From NCBI GenBank assembly GCA_035625025.1, contig DASPQJ010000037.1:21932-85931 (forward strand): a stretch of 64,000 nucleotides of DNA, written 5' to 3'. Positions 16,017-25,421 of this stretch are shown here, piece by piece. How positions within the stretch are numbered: the stretch's first letter is position 1; each line of letters opens with the position of its first letter. This DNA comes from Bog-793 sp035625025. Lineage in GTDB: Bacteria > Actinomycetota > Acidimicrobiia > Acidimicrobiales > Bog-793. The position numbers and the translations under genes were made by a program. A model generated the notes under the pieces. The model ran no database searches, had not been told where the DNA came from, and worked only from the letters and a program-made list of their open reading frames with translations.

Positions 16017-17141
16017 TCAGCGGAGAAACGACGGCACGTCGAACCCGTCGTCGCCCAGATCGAGATCGTCGTTGTCGACGACGTTGAACGCCTCGGGCTG
16101 GCCATGGTTCCCGCTACGGCGCGCCAAGGGCGCGCCGTAGCCAAAACCCCCGTCGATGTCGTGTTCGGCGAGGCTGTAGGCGACGTCCTCATAGGTGTCA
16201 AACCCCGCGGCGATCACCGTCACGCGCACGGCGTCGCCGAGCTCGTCGTCGATCGCGGAACCGAAGATGATGTTGGCGTCGGGATGGGCGATGGCGTGGA
16301 TCGCCTCCGCCGCCTCGTTCACCTCGAAAAGCCCGAGGCTTGGCCCGCCGGCGATGTTGAGGACGATGCCCCGCGCGCCGTCGATCGAACCCGAGGAGAG
16401 CAGCGGACTCGTGATGGCGTGGTGCGCCGCGGCGAGTGCACGGCCCTCGCCGGAAGCGAGGCCGACGCCCATGATCGCCGAGCCGGCGTCGTGCATGACG
16501 GTGCGGACGTCGGCGAAGTCCGTGTTGATCAGACCCGGCATGTTGATGAGATCGGTGATGCCTTTCACGCCTTGTAACAAGATGTTGTCGGCCATCCGGA
16601 AGGCTTCCATCATCGTCGTGTTGGAATCCGCCAGCGTGAGCAGCCGTTCGTTCGGGATGACGATCAAGGTGTCGACCTGCTCGCGCAGCCGCTCGATCCC
16701 CTGTTCCGCCTGCAAGGCGCGCCGCCGTCCCTCGAAGGCGAAGGGCTTGGTGACGATCGCGACCGTGAGCGCGCCGAGGTCGCGCGCGACCTCGGCGACG
16801 ACCGGTGCTCCGCCCGTGCCGGTGCCGCCGCCCTCCCCCGCGGCGATGAAGACCATGTCGGCGCCCTTCAGGACCTCGCCGATCTCCTCGGCGTGGTCGA
16901 GCGCCGCGGCACGGCCGATCTCCGGATCGCTCCCGGCCCCGAGGCCCCGGGTCAGCTGACGGCCGATGTCGAGCTTCAGGTCGGCTTCACTGAGCAGCAG
17001 CGCCTGCGCGTCCGTGTTGACCGCGACGAACTCGACGCCGCGCAACTCCGAGTCGATCATGCGGTTCACGGCGTTGACACCACCACCGCCGATCCCGAGA
17101 ACCTTGATGACGGCGATGAAACCCTGCGTTGCCTCGGACAT
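16017..17141 (-). CDS. ftsZ: Cell division GTPase FtsZ
   Basis: A tubulin homologue that polymerises into the Z-ring. The N-terminal GTP-binding motif is KVLGIGGGGVNAVNRMI. The tubulin signature reads AGEGGGTGTGGAPVVAEVA. The T7 synergy region contains TDFADVRTVM. The C-terminal conserved peptide is DDGFDVPSFLR, the segment that binds SepF and other partners. ATG 17141 gives 374 aa starting MSEATQGFIAVIK. The coding region is preceded by a 213 nt gap with its own strong promoter, so ftsZ can be expressed apart from the upstream mur genes. Confidence 0.98.
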   Translation of the reverse strand: MSEATQGFIAVIKVLGIGGGGVNAVNRMIDSELRGVEFVAVNTDAQALLLSEADLKLDIGRQLTRGLGAGSDPEIGRAAALDHAEEIGEVLKGADMVFIAAGEGGGTGTGGAPVVAEVARDLGALTVAIVTKPFAFEGRRRALQAEQGIERLREQVDTLIVIPNERLLTLADSNTTMMEAFRMADNILLQGVKGITDLINMPGLINTDFADVRTVMHDAGSAIMGVGLASGEGRALAAAHHAITSPLLSSGSIDGARGIVLNIAGGPSLGLFEVNEAAEAIHAIAHPDANIIFGSAIDDELGDAVRVTVIAAGFDTYEDVAYSLAEHDIDGGFGYGAPLARRSGNHGQPEAFNVVDNDDLDLGDDGFDVPSFLR

Positions 17142-17337
17142 CTGTGACGCTGCCTTCCTGCCCCGAACCACGCCAGCGTCCCGGGACTGCCCCCGACGAG
17201 GACTCCGAACTCCCGAATCCCGCCTCTTGTGGTCCTCCACCAATTCCTCGACGACGGCTTCGTCGTCGTCCCCAGTTGACCCCCTGGAAACCCCACAGAG
17301 ACGGCCGGAGCGTCTCAGGCATGCGAGAGCCAGGCCG

Positions 17338-17366
17338 ACCATAGGACCGACGCCTCATGGGGTCAA
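17338..17366 (-). promoter_or_regulatory. Sigma-70 type promoter for ftsZ
   Basis: On the minus strand TTGACC (17366-17361), a 17 nt spacer and TATGGT (17343-17338) make a near-consensus promoter. The -35 lies within the 3' end of ftsQ. Transcription from about 17331 would leave a 5' leader of roughly 190 nt before the ftsZ ATG. Confidence 0.7.
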
Positions 17367-18182
17367 GACCGGATCAGACGGTGCTCGTAGGTCGATCGTC
17401 GCAATTCCCTGCAAGGAAACGTCGGAAAGAACAGTCGCCAAGGCGACGAACTTCGCCGGGAGCGCCGCCGTCGTCCCCAGGATCACCTGCGTCGACGGGT
17501 CCAGGTCGGCGACGATCCCGAGTACCGGTTTGAGCCGCAGCGTCGCGATCCGGCTTAAGAGGCTCGTCGGCAGCGCGGCCGCGGCGGCGAGGAGCGCCGC
17601 CGCGCCCCGCACCGACCCGCCCGGGGCGGGCGGCCGGGCGAGACCGGTGAAAAGCACGATCCCCGCCGGCCGGTGGTCCACGTCGACGAGCACCCGTCCC
17701 GTGGCGTCGAGAAGCGCGACGCGCCGCGTGCCGGCCGGCACCGCCGCGATCGGCCGCCGTTCGGTGACGACGACCCGGACGCTCGAGGGGAACGACACGC
17801 TGACTTTCGCGGTCTTGATCCAGGGCAACCGCTCGATGGCGCGGGCGTCGGCGAGCGTGTTGACATCAACGAGCGGCGGATCGCGGCCGAGCCCGCTCAC
17901 GGCGAGGATGGCGGCCCGCGGCGTCTCCACGGCACCGACGATCCGGACCACGCGGGCGGAAATGAGCGACGAGTGCGCCAGCCCGAAAAGGCTCCCGGCG
18001 ACGACGGCGAGGACCACCGCGATGACGACGACCCGCAGCCGGCGCCGACCCGCGGCACGCGCGACCTCGACGCGGCGCTCGATCATCCGCTCGTGCGGGC
18101 GGGCCGCGTTCCTCGCGTCCCGGGGAGCCGTGCCGGAGGCCTGCCGCCCGGCGCGGCGCGGCGGAGAGCTTCGGCCGATCAC
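17355..18182 (-). CDS. ftsQ: Cell division protein FtsQ
   Basis: A bitopic membrane protein of the divisome that links early and late division proteins. An Arg-rich cytoplasmic tail is followed by one membrane helix (VVVIAVVLAVVAGSLFGLA). A POTRA domain comes next (SSLISARVVRIVGAVET), then the FtsQ domain (LPWIKTAKVSVSFPSSVRVV). GTG 18182 overlaps the murB stop as GTGA and gives 275 aa. The position between murB and ftsZ is standard for actinobacteria. Confidence 0.93.
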   Translation of the reverse strand: MIGRSSPPRRAGRQASGTAPRDARNAARPHERMIERRVEVARAAGRRRLRVVVIAVVLAVVAGSLFGLAHSSLISARVVRIVGAVETPRAAILAVSGLGRDPPLVDVNTLADARAIERLPWIKTAKVSVSFPSSVRVVVTERRPIAAVPAGTRRVALLDATGRVLVDVDHRPAGIVLFTGLARPPAPGGSVRGAAALLAAAAALPTSLLSRIATLRLKPVLGIVADLDPSTQVILGTTAALPAKFVALATVLSDVSLQGIATIDLRAPSDPVLTP

Positions 18183-19120
18183 GGCCCGAAACCGACCAGG
18201 CAGATCTCGGTCATTAGCTCGACACCGCACCGTTTTTCGACGAGCCGGCGCACCTCGCAGATCAAACGGTAGACGTCGCCGGCCGAGGCCCCGGGGTCGG
18301 CCTGGATGAAGTTGGCGTGGCGCCGGGCGACGTGGGCGCCGTTGACCGCCAGGTTCTTCAGTCCGGCGAGTTCGATCAGCCGCCCCGCCGAGTCCCCCGG
18401 GGGGTTCTGGAAGACCGACCCGGCGTTGCGCCCGCCTGGCTGGTTGGCTCTTCGCCAGGCGACAATCTCGGCGATCTCCGCGGCCGACGCGGCCCTGTCG
18501 CCCGCCTCGAGGGCGAAACTCGCCTCGACGACGACCTCGTCGCGCCGCACGGCGGAGTGGCGGTAGGAAAGGGCAAGATCGCCGGACGGAACCGTTCGCT
18601 CGGCGCCGGTGTTGAGAGCGACGAGACGAGCCGAGACCAGACGGTCGGCGGTCTGGGACCCGTGGCCGCCGGCGTTCATGCGCACGGCTCCGCCGACCGA
18701 TCCGGGGACGCCGACCGCCCACTCCAGGCCGCTCAGCCCCGCCCGGGCCGTCGCCCGCGCGAGCGCCGGGTAGGCGACGGCACCCCCCGCCGCGACGCTG
18801 CGGTCGTCGCCGATCGTGAAGGATCCGTAGCCCCGGCCGAGCACGACGCACAGTCCCGGGAACCCGGCCTCGGCAACCAACAGGTTCGATCCCCGGCCGA
18901 CGACGAGGACCTCGACGCCGCTCGCGACGACCGCGCCGACGACGGCCTCGAGATCGGACGCGTCATCGACCACCGCGAAGAGCGCCGCCGGCCCCCCGAG
19001 ACCGTACGTCGTGCGGGCACCGAGCGGCGCGTCCCGCTCCGCCCGGGCTCCGAGGCGCGCCGCCGCCGCCTCGACGGCCCCGTGAGGAGGCGCCTTTCGA
19101 CCGATGACGGGTCCCATCAC
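18179..19120 (-). CDS. murB: UDP-N-acetylenolpyruvoylglucosamine reductase
   Basis: An FAD enzyme that uses NADPH to reduce UDP-GlcNAc-enolpyruvate to UDP-MurNAc. The FAD-binding core shows RTTYGLGGPAALF, LVVGRGSNLLVAE and WAVGVPGSVGGAVRMNAGGH. RANQPGGRNAGSVFQNPPGD is the substrate-binding region with the proton-donating Ser. AHVARRHANFIQADPGASA follows. At 313 aa it resembles type II enzymes. It is 6 nt after murC and overlaps ftsQ by 4 nt. Confidence 0.96.
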   Translation of the reverse strand: MMGPVIGRKAPPHGAVEAAAARLGARAERDAPLGARTTYGLGGPAALFAVVDDASDLEAVVGAVVASGVEVLVVGRGSNLLVAEAGFPGLCVVLGRGYGSFTIGDDRSVAAGGAVAYPALARATARAGLSGLEWAVGVPGSVGGAVRMNAGGHGSQTADRLVSARLVALNTGAERTVPSGDLALSYRHSAVRRDEVVVEASFALEAGDRAASAAEIAEIVAWRRANQPGGRNAGSVFQNPPGDSAGRLIELAGLKNLAVNGAHVARRHANFIQADPGASAGDVYRLICEVRRLVEKRCGVELMTEICLVGFGP

Positions 19121-19126
19121 CTCGTC

Positions 19127-20497
19127 CTAGCCCCCGGAACGGGCGACAAGCTCGTCGGCGAGACTCGTCAGGTCACCCGCCCCGAGCGTGAGGCAGCACT
19201 CGCCCGCCCGCAGCGTCCGGCGCAGATAGTCGACGAGACCAGCCCGTTCGGGAAGGTAGGTGACGGCGGCCGCGGGGTGGGCGGCGAGGACCGCGTCGGC
19301 GACGAGCTTGCCGGAAACCCCGGGACGGGGGGCCTCCCCCGCCCCGTAGATGTCGGTGATGATGAGTTCGTCGGCGTCGACGAAGGCGTCGGCGAAGGTG
19401 TCGGCGAGGGCCGCGATTCGGGAGTAGCGGTGCGGTTGGAAGACGCAGACGACCCGGCGCCACCCTCCGCGACGGGCCGTCGCCAGCGCGGCCGCGACCT
19501 CACCGGGAAGATGGGCGTAGTCGTCGACGAAGGTGGCGCCGTGGGCCTCGCCGCGGAACTCGAAGCGGCGCGCCACGCCGCCGAAACGCGCCAGCGCCCG
19601 CCGGACGGCGTCGCCGTCGACCCCCACGGCCGCCGCCGCGGCGGTGGCCCCCGCGGCGTTCAGGGCGTTGTGCCTCCCCGGCACCGGCAGGGAAAGTCTC
19701 GTCGCGGCCCCGGAGGTCTCGCGTAGCACGAAGCTCACGTCGGACCGACCCCCGGAAAACTCCGTGATGCGCCAGGACGACCCGGCCCCGAACCCGTAGG
19801 TCGTCGCGCCCCGGGGAGCGAGGGCGACGGCGTCCGGATAGTCGTGGCAGACGATCGCCCCGGAGGACGCCCCGGCGAGGAAGTCCCGAAACGCGGACCG
19901 CAAGGCCTCGAAGGACCCGTAGTGGTCGAGATGGTCGGCCTCGATACTCGTGAGAACGGCGATCTCCGAGTCCAGCTCGAGGAAGGTCCCGTCGCTCTCG
20001 TCGGCCTCGACGACGAGCCACTCGCCTGAGTCCCACACCGCCCCCGAGCCGATTTCGTTGATCTCCCCGCCGATGATGAATGACGGCGACAGCCCCGCCT
20101 CGACGAGGACGAGCGCGAGCATCGAGCTCGTCGTCGTCTTGCCGTGGGTGCCCGACACGGCGATCGTCCGTCGTAGTCGGCTGATCGCGCTGAGCAGCTC
20201 GGCGCGGCAGTGCACGGGGATCCCGCGCCGCTGCGCCCCGGCGACCTCGACGTTCGCCGCCGGGACCGCGGTCGAGACGGCGCAGAACTCGGCGGAGGCG
20301 ACGTTCGCGGCATCGTGGCCGATCGCCACGGTGACGCCGAGCGCCCGCAAGCGCTGCAACGAGACATTGTCCTTGAGATCGCTGCCGCTCACCTCGTGGC
20401 CCATCGCGACGAGGACGGTCGCGATCGCGCTCATCCCGGCGCCGCCCAGCCCGACGATGTGCACCCGACGGGGACGGGATAGGTCCGGCTGGCTCAC
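19127..20497 (-). CDS. murC: UDP-N-acetylmuramate--L-alanine ligase
   Basis: Adds L-Ala to UDP-MurNAc, the first peptide-stem step, in the cytosol. The N-terminal UDP-binding Rossmann motif is VHIVGLGGAGMSAIATVL. The ATP loop is AVSGTHGKTTTSSMLALVL. EADESDGTFLELDSEIAVLT and DDYAHLPGEVAAALATAR are conserved Mur ligase motifs. GTG 20497 overlaps the murG stop as GTGA and gives 456 aa, the expected length. Feedback by UDP-MurNAc-Ala is known for the family but not visible here. Confidence 0.97.
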   Translation of the reverse strand: MSQPDLSRPRRVHIVGLGGAGMSAIATVLVAMGHEVSGSDLKDNVSLQRLRALGVTVAIGHDAANVASAEFCAVSTAVPAANVEVAGAQRRGIPVHCRAELLSAISRLRRTIAVSGTHGKTTTSSMLALVLVEAGLSPSFIIGGEINEIGSGAVWDSGEWLVVEADESDGTFLELDSEIAVLTSIEADHLDHYGSFEALRSAFRDFLAGASSGAIVCHDYPDAVALAPRGATTYGFGAGSSWRITEFSGGRSDVSFVLRETSGAATRLSLPVPGRHNALNAAGATAAAAAVGVDGDAVRRALARFGGVARRFEFRGEAHGATFVDDYAHLPGEVAAALATARRGGWRRVVCVFQPHRYSRIAALADTFADAFVDADELIITDIYGAGEAPRPGVSGKLVADAVLAAHPAAAVTYLPERAGLVDYLRRTLRAGECCLTLGAGDLTSLADELVARSGG

Positions 20498-21684
20498 TGG
20501 TTCTCCCCTGCCTCCGGGCGGAGCGCGGCGGCGACCGCCCGCCGCGGGATCCGCCGTCGGGCGGCGACCTCGGCGACGAGGGACGCGATCGCGGCCGCGG
20601 CATCGGGCCGGGCGACGGCGCGGGCCGCCTCGCCCATGGCCGCGAGTCGACGGGGGTCGCCGAGCAAGGCCGACACCTCCGAGAACAGTCGTTCTCCGCT
20701 CGCCTCGTCGTCGGAGAGGAGCACCGCCGCGCCGGCGCCGACAAGGAACTCGGCGTTGCGTCTCTGATGGTCCGACGGTGCGCCCGGGAGCGGCACGAGG
20801 ATGCTCGGCGCGCCGATCACGGCGAGCTCCGCCACCGTCGACGCGCCAGCCCGGCTGACGACCACGTCGGCGGCGGCGAAGAGGTCGGCCAGCCGCTTCT
20901 CGTAGGCGACGACCCGATAGGAGACGTCCGCGCCCTCGAGAAGTCCCGCCGCGGTCGCGGCCGCCGTCACCTCCTCGAGGGCGCGACTTCCGCAGACGTG
21001 GTACACGACGACGTCGCCCTGCCGGGCGAAGCGTCGCGCCAGATCGACGGCCGCCTCGTTGAGACGCCGGGCGCCGAGCGAGCCGCCGACGACGGCGACG
21101 AGTCGGCCCGCGCCCGGGACGGAGAGCGCCCGCCGGGAGCGGGTGCGCCCTTCGGCGGACCGGTCGGCGCCGAGCACCTCCGGGCGCACCGGGGTGCCCG
21201 TCACGACCGACCGGGGGAGCGCCGTCCCCGGGAACGCGACGCAGCAGGCGGTGGCGAAACGCCCGATCACCCGGTTGGCCGCGCCCGGGACAGAATCGAC
21301 GTTGACCACGACGACCGGGACGCGCCACAAAACGGCCGCGAGCGAGCAGGCGACCGCCCCGAATCCGCCGACGGCGACGACGACCCGGGGACGGCGGCGC
21401 GCGAGCTGGGCCAGCGCGACGGCAAAGGCGGCGGCGAGGCCGGCGATCGCCCCGACGTTGTACAGGCTCAGCCGGCGGACGAGGCCACGCCCGGGCAACA
21501 ACGTCAGCGCGAACCCCGCTTCGGGCACGAGATGCCGCTCCATCCCCCGGCGCGCCCCGACGAACTGGATCGCCGAGGGGGCGTATCCGGCCGCGACGAG
21601 CGCCCGGGCCACCGCGAGCGCCGGCAGGACGTGACCCGCCGTCCCGCCTCCGGTGACGATCACCTCGGCTCGGGTCGTCGTCAC
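20494..21684 (-). CDS. murG: Lipid I:UDP-GlcNAc transferase (lipid II synthase)
   Basis: A peripheral membrane GT-B glycosyltransferase that adds GlcNAc to lipid I to make lipid II. The N-terminal glycine loop is VIVTGGGTAGHVLPALAVAR; the usual GGTGGH reads GGTAGH. GGFGAVACSLAAVLWRVPVV and the C-terminal UDP-GlcNAc site SRAGASTVAELAVIGAPSIL with PLPGAPSDHQRRNAEFL are clear. GTG 21684 overlaps the ftsW stop as GTGA and gives 396 aa, slightly longer than usual because of an Ala/Arg-rich C terminus. Confidence 0.95.
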   Translation of the reverse strand: MTTTRAEVIVTGGGTAGHVLPALAVARALVAAGYAPSAIQFVGARRGMERHLVPEAGFALTLLPGRGLVRRLSLYNVGAIAGLAAAFAVALAQLARRRPRVVVAVGGFGAVACSLAAVLWRVPVVVVNVDSVPGAANRVIGRFATACCVAFPGTALPRSVVTGTPVRPEVLGADRSAEGRTRSRRALSVPGAGRLVAVVGGSLGARRLNEAAVDLARRFARQGDVVVYHVCGSRALEEVTAAATAAGLLEGADVSYRVVAYEKRLADLFAAADVVVSRAGASTVAELAVIGAPSILVPLPGAPSDHQRRNAEFLVGAGAAVLLSDDEASGERLFSEVSALLGDPRRLAAMGEAARAVARPDAAAAIASLVAEVAARRRIPRRAVAAALRPEAGENQ

Positions 21685-23006
21685 CGCCCCATTCGAGCGC
21701 GGCGGCGCTCCCGTTGCACGACAGCAAACGAGCGGGTCTTGGCCTCGGGGTGGCTGGCGATGCGAACCAGCAACCCGGTCGCCGCCAGAAGGACGACGAG
21801 CGACGATCCTCCCGACGACAGGAACGGGAGCGGGATCCCGGTGTCGGGGAGCACACCGACGACACCGGCGATGTTGATGAGCGCCTGGAAGACGATCCAC
21901 GCCGTCACGCCGATCGCGACCAACGACGCGAAGCGGTCCTCGCTGCGCCGCGCAATGCGGAGGCCGAGCCAGCCGATCGCCAGGAACCCGCCCAGCACGC
22001 TGATCGCCCCGACGAGTCCGAAGTTGTTGCCGATGATCGCGAAGATGAAATCGGAATTGGCGTTCGGCAAGAAGCCCCATGCCGCCGGGGAACCGCCGAG
22101 GCCCGTCCCGAAGACGTGCCCAGAACCGAGCGTCAAGAGCGACTGGACAACCTGGTACCCCGTCGTCGAGGCGTGGGCAAACGGGTCCCAGAAAGCGAAC
22201 AGACGGGCCCGTCCGTACGGTTCGATGAGGAAGAAGGCCCCGGCGAGCACGACGAACACCCCGGCCACGGCGGCGATCTTCCGCAACGGCGCTCCCGCCG
22301 CATAGAGCAGCACCGCGCCGATCACGGCGATGACCACCGTCGTCCCGAGGTCCGGCTGGCGCACGATGAGGACCCCGAGCACCGCGAGCGCGATGAGCAC
22401 CGGGCGCACGACGTCGGCGCGCGGACCCACGGTTCCCAGCCGCCGGGCCAGGAGATCGGCGACGAAGAGGACCACGGCGAACTTCGCGAACTCCGAGGGC
22501 TGGATGCGCAGGGGACCGAGGGCGATCCAGCGACTCGAGCCGGCGGCGACGGTGCCGATCCCGCGGACGAGAACGGCGACGAGCAGGACGAGGGTGCCGA
22601 GGAAGCACGGCACCGCGACGCGTCGCCAGAACTGGAGGTCGAGGCGCGCCGCGACGACGAAGGCGACCGCGCCAATCGCCATCCACGCTCCCTGGTGCTC
22701 GAAGATCGACCACGGGGACCCGTAATTGGCGATCGAGGCGACCGACGAGGAAGAAAGCACCATGACGAGGCCGAAAACGCAGAAGCCGACGACGAGCGCG
22801 ACGAGTGCCACGGCGTCGCGCCGGGCGGCGACGACCGCAACCGCCGGCTTGGCCCGCACGGGAGCGGGCGCGGGTTCTGCCCCGATTTCGGACCTCGCCC
22901 CGTCGGACGACGTGCCGGCGACGAGACGCAATCGGGCGACCGCCAGCCGATCGGCGCGGTGAGACGGCCCGGGAGTCGCGCGGCGTTCCAGGACTCCGGT
23001 CGCCAT
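21681..23006 (-). CDS. ftsW: Septal peptidoglycan polymerase FtsW (SEDS family)
   Basis: A polytopic membrane glycosyltransferase that polymerises lipid II at the septum with FtsI. About ten hydrophobic segments start after a 65-residue basic cytoplasmic tail. SEDS hallmarks are SSRWIALGPLRIQPSEFAKF, RQPDLGTTVVI, the WGFLPNANSDFIFAIIGNNF loop and GIPLPFLSSGGSSLVV near the C terminus. ATG 23006 (MATGVLER) gives 441 aa. It starts 1 nt after the murD stop and overlaps murG by 4 nt. Confidence 0.95.
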   Translation of the reverse strand: MATGVLERRATPGPSHRADRLAVARLRLVAGTSSDGARSEIGAEPAPAPVRAKPAVAVVAARRDAVALVALVVGFCVFGLVMVLSSSSVASIANYGSPWSIFEHQGAWMAIGAVAFVVAARLDLQFWRRVAVPCFLGTLVLLVAVLVRGIGTVAAGSSRWIALGPLRIQPSEFAKFAVVLFVADLLARRLGTVGPRADVVRPVLIALAVLGVLIVRQPDLGTTVVIAVIGAVLLYAAGAPLRKIAAVAGVFVVLAGAFFLIEPYGRARLFAFWDPFAHASTTGYQVVQSLLTLGSGHVFGTGLGGSPAAWGFLPNANSDFIFAIIGNNFGLVGAISVLGGFLAIGWLGLRIARRSEDRFASLVAIGVTAWIVFQALINIAGVVGVLPDTGIPLPFLSSGGSSLVVLLAATGLLVRIASHPEAKTRSFAVVQRERRRARMGR

Positions 23007-23007
23007 C

Positions 23008-24390
23008 TCAGGCTCCCGTACGGCGCGGCGCGGCGCGTGCCTCGAGTTCGTGGACCATCGCGGCAAAGTCGTCACCGCGCGCCGCGTACGACTCATACCA
23101 GTCGAAGGAGGCGCATCCCGGCGAGAGCAAGACGGCGTCGCCGGGTCGGGCCGCCCGGGCCGCGACCGAAACCGCTTCGTCCATCGACCCGGCCACGACG
23201 ACCCCGTAGACGGGGGCGAAGGCCGCCACGACCTCCGGGGCCGCTTCGCCGATCGCCACGACGGCGCGCAGGTCGAGGTCCGTGCGCGCGTCGACGGCGC
23301 GCCGGATCGCCGTGAGGTCGAGCCCCTTGTTCCGGCCGCCGAGGATGAGAACAACCGACGCGAAACCGCGCAACGCCGCGACGACTGCGGCGGGGGTCGT
23401 CGCCTTGGAATCGTCGTAGTAGCCGACGCCGTCGATCGTCGCGACGTGAGTCAGGCGGTGGACCGCGGGCGGCGTCGTCCGGAGGGCGGCGCGGCACGCC
23501 TTGCGCGAGCCGCCCGATTCCAGCGCCGTTGCCAGGGCTGCGAGCGCGTTGAGGCGATCATGGGTGAGGTCCCGGACGAGATCGTCGCTCGTGGCGACGA
23601 GCCCCCCGTCGGGAGCGAAGAAACTCCCCTCCTCGAGCCGATACCCGCAGCCTGTGCGGCCGAACGTCACGACGCGCCCCCGCGCCGACTGCGCCGCCGC
23701 GGCGACGATCGGGTCGTCGCTGTTCACCAGCGCGACGTCGTCGTCTTCCTGGTTGGCCCAGATCCGGGCCTTGGCGGCCACGTAGTCGTCCAGGGAGCGA
23801 TGCCAGTCGAGGTGGTTCTCGGCCAGGTTCAGCCACGTCGCCACGCGGGGACGGAACGACGAGCTCAGCGCGAGCTGGAACGAGGAAACCTCGGCCACAG
23901 CCACCTCGACGTCGTCGTTTGTCACCGTCGCGATCAGTGGTTGGCCAATGTTCCCGGAAGCTTCGGCGCGCACCCCGGAGGCGACGAGCATCGCCGTCAC
24001 GAGCGCGGTCACCGTCGTCTTGCCGTTCGTCCCCGTCACCGCCACGATCGGCATTGACGACAGCCGGTACGCCAGTTCGATCTCCGAGACGAGTTGGCCC
24101 GCCCCGGCGAGCTCGAACACCGGATGGCGGGGTGGCACGCCGGGACTGGCGACAACGAGTTCGCAGCGTCCGACCAGGACGGCGAGCTCGCCCCGCCCCG
24201 GGGCGACGACGAGCTCGACCCCGAGCGACGCCGCGGCCGACTCCCGCGCCGGAGTCGGAGCGTCCTCCACCGCGACGACATCCAATCCCTTCTCTTTCAG
24301 CACGCGCGCCACGGTCTGGCCGGTGACGGCGAATCCGATGACCGCCACGGGGCCGGAGAGGCCAACGTCCCGTCGCCGCCGACCTTTCAC
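23008..24390 (-). CDS. murD: UDP-N-acetylmuramoylalanine--D-glutamate ligase
   Basis: Adds D-Glu to UDP-MurNAc-L-Ala. The N-terminal nucleotide fold is AVIGFAVTGQTVARVLKE. The ATP loop is IVAVTGTNGKTTVTALVTAM. AEVSSFQLALSSSFRP and LNLAENHLDWHRSLDDYVAA are MurD signatures. DDSKATTPAAVVAALRGF and ILGGRNKGLDL mark the C-terminal domain. GTG 24390 overlaps the mraY stop as GTGA, giving 460 aa. Confidence 0.96.
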   Translation of the reverse strand: MKGRRRRDVGLSGPVAVIGFAVTGQTVARVLKEKGLDVVAVEDAPTPARESAAASLGVELVVAPGRGELAVLVGRCELVVASPGVPPRHPVFELAGAGQLVSEIELAYRLSSMPIVAVTGTNGKTTVTALVTAMLVASGVRAEASGNIGQPLIATVTNDDVEVAVAEVSSFQLALSSSFRPRVATWLNLAENHLDWHRSLDDYVAAKARIWANQEDDDVALVNSDDPIVAAAAQSARGRVVTFGRTGCGYRLEEGSFFAPDGGLVATSDDLVRDLTHDRLNALAALATALESGGSRKACRAALRTTPPAVHRLTHVATIDGVGYYDDSKATTPAAVVAALRGFASVVLILGGRNKGLDLTAIRRAVDARTDLDLRAVVAIGEAAPEVVAAFAPVYGVVVAGSMDEAVSVAARAARPGDAVLLSPGCASFDWYESYAARGDDFAAMVHELEARAAPRRTGA

Positions 24391-25421
24391 AGGAGCGACC
24401 TCACTCCGAGGAAGTCGGCGTAGAAGATGCCGAGTCCGAGCGCGGTGCACAAGGCGGAGAAGACCCAGAATCGTACGATCACCGTCGTTTCCGGCCATCC
24501 TGCGAGCTCGAAGTGGTGATGGATCGGCGCCATCCGGAAGATACGGGTGTGGAAGACGTGGAAGCTCACCACCTGGATGACGACCGAAAGCGTGACGACG
24601 ACGAAAAGGCCGCCGAGGATCGGCAGGAGCAGTTGCACGTTCATCTCCAGGGCGAGGCACGCCAGCGCCGTACCGACGGCGAGCGAGCCCGTGTCCCCCA
24701 TGAAGATGCGCGCCGGGGCCGCGTTCCACCAGAGGAAACCGACACACGCGCCCCCCATCGCGATCGCGACGAGGGCGAGATCGAGTGCCGCGTGGACGTG
24801 GTAGATCTGCACGTGGCGGTACTGCCAATAGCCGATGAGCGTGAGGCCCGAGAACGTGAAGGCGGAGGAACCCGCGGCCAGACCGTCGAGCCCGTCGGTC
24901 AGGTTCACGGCGTTCGCCCCGGCCGTGGTGATGAACGTCGCCCAGACGACCCACAGCACCGTGCCGAGTGCGACCCCGGGCACGCTCGCCCGTGTGAACG
25001 ACAGCACGGTGTTCGCCTGCGCCCAGTGCCAGGCGACGAGCGCGAATCCGACGCCGACGAGGATCTGCAGGAAGAATTTCCCCCGTTTGTTCAACCCGAG
25101 GCTCCGCTGGCGCCGCACCTTCAGCCAGTCGTCAGCGAAGCCGATCGCCCCGGCGAGGGCGAGCGCGAACATGGCGAAACCGCCGGCCCAGGTGAACCGC
25201 GCGCTCGTGCCGACGTGACCGACGAGGTACCCGGCGGTGGCCGCGACGATGATCGCGATGCCGCCCATCGTCGGCGTGCCCTCTTTCACGATGTGGATCG
25301 CCGGGCCGTCCTTGCGGATCTGCTGGCCGATGCGGCGGTCCGCCAGAGAACGCAGCAGGATCGGCGTTCCGAACCCCGAGACCAGAAGCGCGACGGTGCC
25401 GGACATGAAGATCGAGATCAT
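24387..25421 (-). CDS. mraY: Phospho-N-acetylmuramoyl-pentapeptide transferase
   Basis: A membrane enzyme that transfers phospho-MurNAc-pentapeptide to undecaprenyl phosphate, forming lipid I. Ten membrane segments are visible. Catalytic motifs are GFADDWLKV (first Asp pair), NAVNLTDGLDGLAAG, FMGDTGSLAVG and PIHHHFELAGWPE. GTPTMGGIAII is the conserved N-terminal loop. ATG 25421 overlaps the murE stop as ATGA and gives 344 aa. In most bacteria murF sits between murE and mraY; here the two genes touch directly. Confidence 0.96.
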   Translation of the reverse strand: MISIFMSGTVALLVSGFGTPILLRSLADRRIGQQIRKDGPAIHIVKEGTPTMGGIAIIVAATAGYLVGHVGTSARFTWAGGFAMFALALAGAIGFADDWLKVRRQRSLGLNKRGKFFLQILVGVGFALVAWHWAQANTVLSFTRASVPGVALGTVLWVVWATFITTAGANAVNLTDGLDGLAAGSSAFTFSGLTLIGYWQYRHVQIYHVHAALDLALVAIAMGGACVGFLWWNAAPARIFMGDTGSLAVGTALACLALEMNVQLLLPILGGLFVVVTLSVVIQVVSFHVFHTRIFRMAPIHHHFELAGWPETTVIVRFWVFSALCTALGLGIFYADFLGVRSLL

